The notes beneath the pieces were generated by a model. It did no database searches. It saw only the letters and a list, made by a program, of their open reading frames with translations, and had not been told where the DNA came from. A stretch of 64,000 nt of DNA, taken from positions 124,001 to 188,000 of the forward strand of contig NZ_BLAE01000007.1 of assembly GCF_009687865.1 (NCBI RefSeq), given 5' to 3'. This DNA comes from Acrocarpospora macrocephala. Lineage in GTDB: Bacteria; Actinomycetota; Actinomycetes; Streptosporangiales; Streptosporangiaceae. The position numbers and the translations under genes were made by a program. Of the stretch, positions 59,570 through 64,000 are shown in pieces (position 1 is the first letter of the stretch; each line of letters begins with the position of its first letter).

Positions 59570-59860
59570 ATGACCAGCGAATCCCCCGTAGCGGCACGGC
59601 GTCGTCGCGAGCAGCTCCGCGACTTTCTGCGTACGCGCCGGGCGCGGCTCACGCCCGGCGACGTCGGCATGGCGGTGGCGGGCAGGCGCCGTACGCCGGG
59701 GCTACGGCGGGAGGAGGTCGCCGTGCTGGCCGGGGTCGGCGTGTCCTGGTACACCTGGCTGGAGCAGGGCCGCGACATCAACGTCTCGGCCGAGGTGCTC
59801 GACGCGATCTGCGGGCGCTGCGCCTGACCGAGCCCGAGCGTGCGCACCTGTACCACCAGG
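59570..59860 (+). pseudogene. Frameshifted, truncated XRE/MmyB-type regulator
   Basis: ATG 59570 opens 85 codons with a helix-turn-helix of the MmyB type (RRRTPGLRREEVAVLAGVGVSWYTWLEQGRD). A base appears to be missing near 59812: the frame runs into TGA 59825, while the shifted frame continues with LRLTEPERAHLYHQ, the expected next segment. Homology then stops at about 59860, so the C-terminal ligand domain is lost. It is not functional as a full regulator. Confidence 0.7.
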
Positions 59861-60056
59861 TCTGGGTGAAGTCCTCGACCTCGCGCCAGTCGCCCGCGGC
59901 GCGGGCCTTCTCCACGGCCACCGGCAGCCCTGCGCCGAATCCCTCGCGGTCGCGCGGATGCGACAGCGCCTGGCGGATGGCCGGCAGCGTCTTGTCCGGC
60001 TGTGGCTCTGGTGGGGTGTCACGGACGCTGCTGACGTCGAGCGCTTGATCGCTCAC
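59778..60056 (-). CDS. Possible DUF6247-like protein, C-terminus disrupted
   Basis: From GTG 60056 the minus strand encodes PAIRQALSHPRDREGFGAGL, then EKARAAGDWREVEDFTQTWW, matching the DUF6247 pattern of a short helical protein ending in a WW pair. After this the frame crosses into the XRE remnant and becomes Arg-rich, so the native end is probably replaced. The start has no good ribosome site. Confidence 0.35.
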   Translation of the reverse strand: MSDQALDVSSVRDTPPEPQPDKTLPAIRQALSHPRDREGFGAGLPVAVEKARAAGDWREVEDFTQTWWYRCARSGSVRRSARRSRRAPRPRR

Positions 60057-60216
60057 GCGCCGGGACGTCCCACCAGCGGGCACGAGACTGGGGCCGGAGT
60101 CGAGCCGCCAGCAGGCACCAAGCACAACAACGCCCATGCGGTCGATGTAAGCCCACTTCCCTGGTGGGGGCCGTCAGTTTGACCATGCCCTTAGGGCACG
60201 GATGAGACTCGTTGCC

Positions 60217-60921
60217 ATGAGCACTGTGGATGAAGTCCCCATGAACCAGAGCCGCCGCACGCCCGTCCGGCCCGGCTGGCCCGAGCTCGGCGTCGCCGTG
60301 CTCGCGGCCGCGATCCTGTACGGGGTCGGGTCGACGATCGCCTACCTGCTGCCGGCCGGCTCCCCGGTTTCGCCTGGCCAGGCGAACTTCCTCGTCTCGG
60401 GCCTCGCGCCGCTCGGAGCGTTCGCCGTCGCCGTGCTCATCCGCATCCGCGACGTCCGCCCGTTCGGGATGCGGCGCGTTCATCCCGGTTGGCTGCTCGC
60501 GGCCATCGCGATCGGCCTCGCGTGCTTCGCGCTCAGCTGGCCGGTCTCGGCGATCTTCGACCCGTTCTTCCCCGGGTCGGAGAGCCTCCAGGAGAGCTAT
60601 CGCGACGCTGCGCGCTCGGGCGTGCTCTCCCTCGTGGTGACGATCGTGCTCGGCGGCCTGCTGACGCCCCTCGGCGAGGAGGTCCTGTTCCGCGGTGTGT
60701 TCGCGAGCTTTCTGCTCCGCTGGGGCACCTGGATCGGCGTGATCGTGAGTGCGGCTGTCTTCGCCGTCGCGCACGGCGTCAACAGCGTCATGCCGGTCGC
60801 GTTCGTCGTCGGGCTCAGCACCGGGCTGGTGCTCCGATTCTCCGGCTCGATCTGGCCTGCCGTGGTCGTCCACGCCGTCTACAACAGTGTGGGCTTGCTG
60901 TACCACGGCATCGGATACTGA
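60217..60921 (+). CDS. CPBP family intramembrane metalloprotease
   Basis: 234 residues from ATG 60217; ATG 60202 and 60241 are also in frame. Seven or so hydrophobic segments with the CPBP/Abi motifs in order: EEVLFRG, then FAVAHG, and the late HAVYNS. These Rce1-like proteins cleave peptides in the membrane or act in bacteriocin self-immunity. It converges on the MerR gene with one base between stops. Confidence 0.85.
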   Translation: MSTVDEVPMNQSRRTPVRPGWPELGVAVLAAAILYGVGSTIAYLLPAGSPVSPGQANFLVSGLAPLGAFAVAVLIRIRDVRPFGMRRVHPGWLLAAIAIGLACFALSWPVSAIFDPFFPGSESLQESYRDAARSGVLSLVVTIVLGGLLTPLGEEVLFRGVFASFLLRWGTWIGVIVSAAVFAVAHGVNSVMPVAFVVGLSTGLVLRFSGSIWPAVVVHAVYNSVGLLYHGIGY

Positions 60922-60922
60922 G

Positions 60923-61696
60923 CTATTCGGCGAGCTTCCCCCCGGTTGAGATGCCTCTGGCCGGCTCGTCGTAAGGCTCCGTCTCCTCGATCAGCGCATG
61001 GGCGCGAGCGAGTGCCTTCAGCTGGGCGGCGTTGAACAGCTCGGCGAAAGCGGGCACGATCGCCGCCTCGGCGAAGCCCGGGCCGCGCGTCGCCGCGGAG
61101 CCGGGGTCCGCCATCCAGAGGAACCGGGCCTGGCTCCGCCGGATCGACTCGGCTAGATGGCGCGCGATGGCCCCGATCGTCGCGTCGTCGGCGTCCTCTG
61201 GGAGGTGGTAGAACTCGTCATCGGCCGTGCCCTCGGTGACCTCTGTCATTAGCTGACGGAGGTCGTCGAGCGCGTCGTCCTTGAGTACCCCCGAGAACAC
61301 GGTCAGCAAGGCCCGGTCCCGCTCCGACAGTCCTTCAGCGACCGGGCCGAACGGCACCGGGGTGTCCAGGGGAGCCCGGTACTTGAGGATGACCGCCAGC
61401 TCCGCGCGGATCCGTTGCAGGCGCTCGATCGTTCCTGCCAGCTCGGCATCGAGCACGCGGATGGCTTCGTCGGGCTCCTCGTCCGTACTCCCCATCGCTC
61501 GGATCTGGGCGAGCGACAGTCCGAGCTCGGTCAGCCGCTTGATCTGAAGCAACCGGACGAAGTGCGTCGTCTGATACTGCTTGTACCCGTTGGGCGCTCG
61601 GTCGGGCAGCTCGAGCAGCCCCATTCGGTGATAGTGCCGCACCGTCTTGATGGTGGTGCCGGCGAGGTCGGCGAGCTGTCGCGTGCTCCAGGCCAT
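60923..61696 (-). CDS. MerR family transcriptional regulator
   Basis: 257 residues. N-terminal MerR fold: WSTRQLADLAGTTIKTVRHYHRMGLL, then PNGYKQYQTTHFVRLLQIKRLTELGLSLAQI. The C-terminal 150 residues form a helical effector domain of the TipA/BltR-like type without an obvious metal site (no Cys cluster). Its own promoter region, 61697-61843, is short and contains no clear palindrome. Target genes are unknown; the convergent CPBP gene is a candidate. Confidence 0.85.
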   Translation of the reverse strand: MAWSTRQLADLAGTTIKTVRHYHRMGLLELPDRAPNGYKQYQTTHFVRLLQIKRLTELGLSLAQIRAMGSTDEEPDEAIRVLDAELAGTIERLQRIRAELAVILKYRAPLDTPVPFGPVAEGLSERDRALLTVFSGVLKDDALDDLRQLMTEVTEGTADDEFYHLPEDADDATIGAIARHLAESIRRSQARFLWMADPGSAATRGPGFAEAAIVPAFAELFNAAQLKALARAHALIEETEPYDEPARGISTGGKLAE

Positions 61697-61843
61697 GCCC
61701 AGGTCCTCCTCTGATGTCGCGCCGGATCGTCCTGAATCGAGGCCCCAGGGGCGCGCTCAACCGCCGGGTCGTCGATCCTCGTTGCTAGACCAGACGACTA
61801 TCATGCTCGTCGAAGACAGGCGACAAACCGGCTGCGCGGACGG

Positions 61844-62461
61844 TCAGCCGCCGGGGCCGGTGTTCTGGATTGGGGCGCCGTCGCCGGTGGTGGGTAGGTC
61901 GCCGCGGGTTACCGGGGTGTGCGAGGGTGACGGCGCGGCGGGAGCGGTGGTGGCGACGTGGCGCGCTCCGGCGACCGCCGCCTTCAGCGTGGCGCGGTCC
62001 ACGTCGCCGAGACTGCCCGCCAGTTTGATGAGGTGGCCGTCGCGGACGGCGATGTACTCATGATGGCCGCCGCCCTCCCGGTACCAGCCGACCTCGTCAC
62101 GCTCGCACCGTACAAGCGCCGTCAGCGGTTCCATGTCCGTTACCGGTAGCCCGGGGCACAGGGCATCGGTCATGGTGCCACGATCGATTCTGAGCTGTAC
62201 CCGCCGGCCGTCCTTCGCGCTGTAGAAGGCCCCGAATCCCTCGTCGTTGATGACGCCGACCGATTGCTCGGCTATCTCGTAGCCTTTCACCTCGACCATG
62301 TAGATCAGGTCCGGCGCCGCGCCTTGCCGGCGGGCCTGGTCGAGTACGGCGGGGCTGAGCGATCCCGACGAGCCGCGGCCCACCAGAAAGGTCCGGCCAA
62401 GAACAACCAGCGCGATGATCAGAATGGCAAGTCCGAGGAACACCAGCACGGCACGTGTCAT
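61844..62461 (-). CDS. Membrane-anchored hypothetical protein
   Basis: 205 residues from ATG 62461; GTG 62479 is an alternative. One N-terminal membrane segment (AVLVFLGLAILIIALVVLG), then a soluble domain of about 130 residues (LIYMVEVKGYEIAEQSVGVINDEGFG) and a Pro/Thr-rich tail ending NTGPGG. No known domain recognised. Probably an extracytoplasmic protein anchored at its N-terminus. Confidence 0.65.
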   Translation of the reverse strand: MTRAVLVFLGLAILIIALVVLGRTFLVGRGSSGSLSPAVLDQARRQGAAPDLIYMVEVKGYEIAEQSVGVINDEGFGAFYSAKDGRRVQLRIDRGTMTDALCPGLPVTDMEPLTALVRCERDEVGWYREGGGHHEYIAVRDGHLIKLAGSLGDVDRATLKAAVAGARHVATTAPAAPSPSHTPVTRGDLPTTGDGAPIQNTGPGG

Positions 62462-62588
62462 GAGACCACTGTCCAACACGCTTGGAAAAGTCGCGACTTA
62501 ACAGCCCAACGGCGTACCTGTACGCGGAGGGGCATTACGGGAGGGATCGGACCGGCCCGAGGTCCGACCCCTGCACGTGCGCCGACAA

Positions 62589-62612
62589 GGTGGCCCCAAC
62601 GTGAGAGCCACC
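62589..62612 (-). terminator. Hairpin after the isomerase-like gene
   Basis: GGTGGC (62589-62594) pairs with GCCACC (62607-62612) with a 12-base loop, eight bases beyond the stop. A short stem, so only a modest terminator. Confidence 0.35.
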
Positions 62613-62619
62613 CTGGAGA

Positions 62620-64000
62620 TCAGGTCAGGTGTGTGTCGCCGCACAGATGGACGGTGACGCCGAGTTCGGTGAAGAGTGCGGCCTTGGCGGTGAGTGCCTT
62701 GTCGGCTGTCGCCGCGTCAGGGGCGTACGCGACGTTGAGGTGGTTGGCCTTGTGGCGGGCCATGAACTGGTCGCGGCTGACGCCGTGGAAGACGGCGTGC
62801 ATGATGGGCCAGGCGGGTGTGGTCGCCAGCGAGCGGCGTTCGGTCTCCTCGTCGGGCAGGGAGATCGCCGAGGCGCGGCCCAGGTCGACGTGGAGCGCGC
62901 CGCCCTGGACGAAGACCCGGCTCCAGACGATCTCGCCGGGCTTGCAGACGCCCTTGATGGTCGAGCCGCCGAGCGGGAAGTAGACGGGGTCCTGCCGCCA
63001 GCCGACGGCGCCCGCGTATCCGCCGGCGAAGTGCGAAGGGGGCACCGAGCCGGAGATCTCGAAGACCCAGACGAACTGGCCGTCGTATTCCTCGCCCCAG
63101 CGGACGTCGTGCAGGGTGGTCGCGGGGTCGAGGCCCATGGCCGTCCAGATGCGGTTGGTCACGAGCGCGTCGACCGCGACGCCCTCGTCGGCCTCGTTGA
63201 AGTGGGGCAGGGCTTGCCCGTCCCAGAGCACCCGCGCTCCGTCGCGCGAGGTCACCGGCGGGCGGTCGACGTTGTTGAGGATGCCCTCGGCGAGGTCGGA
63301 GGCGGGCGAGAGGTCCTTCAAGCCCTGCTGGTACTGGATTCCCACGGCGTCCAGGCCGAAGTCGTCGCTGATGCGCAGCGCGGCGATGTACATCTTGTAC
63401 TGCCAGCGCAGCTGCGCGGGGGTGAGTTCGGTGGCTTCGTCGGTACCGAGGCGGAATGTCATGCCCTTGGCGACGAGCCAGGCGCCGACGGCGTCCGCCT
63501 CCTGGTCGGGCACGGTCTGCATCTCGGCCCAGAGCGCGCTCTGGGAGAGCCGCTCCTTGTAGATGCCGATCGGGTTGAGCAGCTCGTCGTCGATGATCGC
63601 GTTGTACATGCCCATGCAGCCCTCGTCGAAGACGCCGATGATGGCCTTGTCGGCGAGGAGTTGCCGGGCGAGCGCGCGGCCGAGCGCGCGTTCCGGGCTC
63701 TCGAGCAGGGCGGGCAGGTCCCGGACGTGCGAGAGGTCGTGGGCGATGGTCCCGTTCTGCACCCAGCTCTTGATGCCCGCCTTGAACCAGTCGTCGGTGA
63801 AGTCGACGCTCCAGATCGTCGAGTACTCGACGCCCATCTTCGCCATTCCGGCGTTGAGGCCGAGCAGGCCGACGAGGCCGGGCCAGTCGCCCGCGAAGTT
63901 CGCGACGGTGAGGATCGGGCCCTGGTGCGTGCGCAGCCCGGCGAGCACGTGGTGGCTGTACTGCCAGACGGCCTCGGCGACGATGAGCGGCGCGTCGACG
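62620..64000 (-). CDS. L-fucose/L-arabinose isomerase-like protein, 5' end beyond the window
   Basis: At least 460 residues; the frame is open to base 64000, so the start is not seen. Features of the fucose-isomerase fold: QGPILTVANFAGDWPGLVGLLGLNAGM, FDEGCMGMYNAIIDDELLN, and near the C-terminus HFAGGYAGAVGWRQDPVYFPLGG with AWPIMHAVFHGVSRDQFMARHKANH. The last His-rich segment fits the metal site. It is expected to interconvert an aldose and ketose sugar. Length agrees with the family (about 480-500). Confidence 0.8.
   Translation of the reverse strand, partial: VDAPLIVAEAVWQYSHHVLAGLRTHQGPILTVANFAGDWPGLVGLLGLNAGMAKMGVEYSTIWSVDFTDDWFKAGIKSWVQNGTIAHDLSHVRDLPALLESPERALGRALARQLLADKAIIGVFDEGCMGMYNAIIDDELLNPIGIYKERLSQSALWAEMQTVPDQEADAVGAWLVAKGMTFRLGTDEATELTPAQLRWQYKMYIAALRISDDFGLDAVGIQYQQGLKDLSPASDLAEGILNNVDRPPVTSRDGARVLWDGQALPHFNEADEGVAVDALVTNRIWTAMGLDPATTLHDVRWGEEYDGQFVWVFEISGSVPPSHFAGGYAGAVGWRQDPVYFPLGGSTIKGVCKPGEIVWSRVFVQGGALHVDLGRASAISLPDEETERRSLATTPAWPIMHAVFHGVSRDQFMARHKANHLNVAYAPDAATADKALTAKAALFTELGVTVHLCGDTHLT

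Overview
The window is high-GC DNA from an actinomycete. Supporting signs are CBM2-type cellulases, very large TPR/CHAT proteins, a GerW/YtfJ protein, an OmpR-type two-component system, F420-type LLM oxidoreductases, GTG/TTG starts and four-base ATGA/GTGA gene overlaps. A member of the Streptosporangiales is my best guess, but this is inference. No rRNA, tRNA or CRISPR array was seen.

Layout. 1-6.9 kb: a truncated hypothetical gene, a DUF4188 protein, a secreted cellulose-anchored metalloprotease-like protein, a secreted metallophosphoesterase, two hypothetical genes and a dienelactone-hydrolase-like protein. 7.1-16.6 kb: a compact operon starting with a 35-codon peptide, then a hairpin, a fused E1-like/YcaO cyclodehydratase, an LLM oxidoreductase, a complete FecB/FecCD/FecE-type importer and two half ABC exporters of CydDC/IrtAB type. 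Palindromes resembling Fur-family sites overlap its promoter. I read it as a candidate azole/azoline RiPP metallophore system with built-in uptake, and it is the most unusual locus in the window. 16.6-18.7 kb: CGNR and TetR regulators facing an NmrA-type reductase. 18.8-22.2 kb: a cellulose locus (SGNH esterase-CBM2 and a GH5 cellulase) with a perfect CebR/CelR operator. 22.7-25.0 kb: an SDR, a membrane protein and a PadR regulator.

25.1-39.2 kb: a conflict-system island of CATRA/CHAT type. It holds a small CATRA-associated protein, a CATRA-like/nucleoside-phosphorylase fusion, a macro-domain protein and three large CHAT proteases with intact His/Cys dyads. A decayed transposase sits at its left edge, and a repeat-rich leader region precedes the first CHAT gene. 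39.4-43.8 kb: a Tat-exported PhoD phosphatase, an HD-domain protein with a PadR regulator, a membrane acyltransferase and a scrap of a sigma-factor gene.

43.8-56.3 kb: an island resembling the mycobacterial DosR dormancy regulon. It contains an Rv1733c-like protein, CBS proteins, two universal stress proteins, a Rip3-like site-2 protease with CBS domains and a wax-ester synthase/DGAT. Near-palindromes close to GGGACTTTNGGCCC recur about 45-100 bp upstream of several of these genes. A two-component system and a divergent permease sharing a 47-bp palindrome lie inside it. 56.3-64 kb: redox and detoxification genes with clear operators (HxlR, SoxR), a frameshifted XRE regulator, a CPBP protease with a MerR regulator, a hypothetical gene and a truncated fucose-isomerase-like gene.
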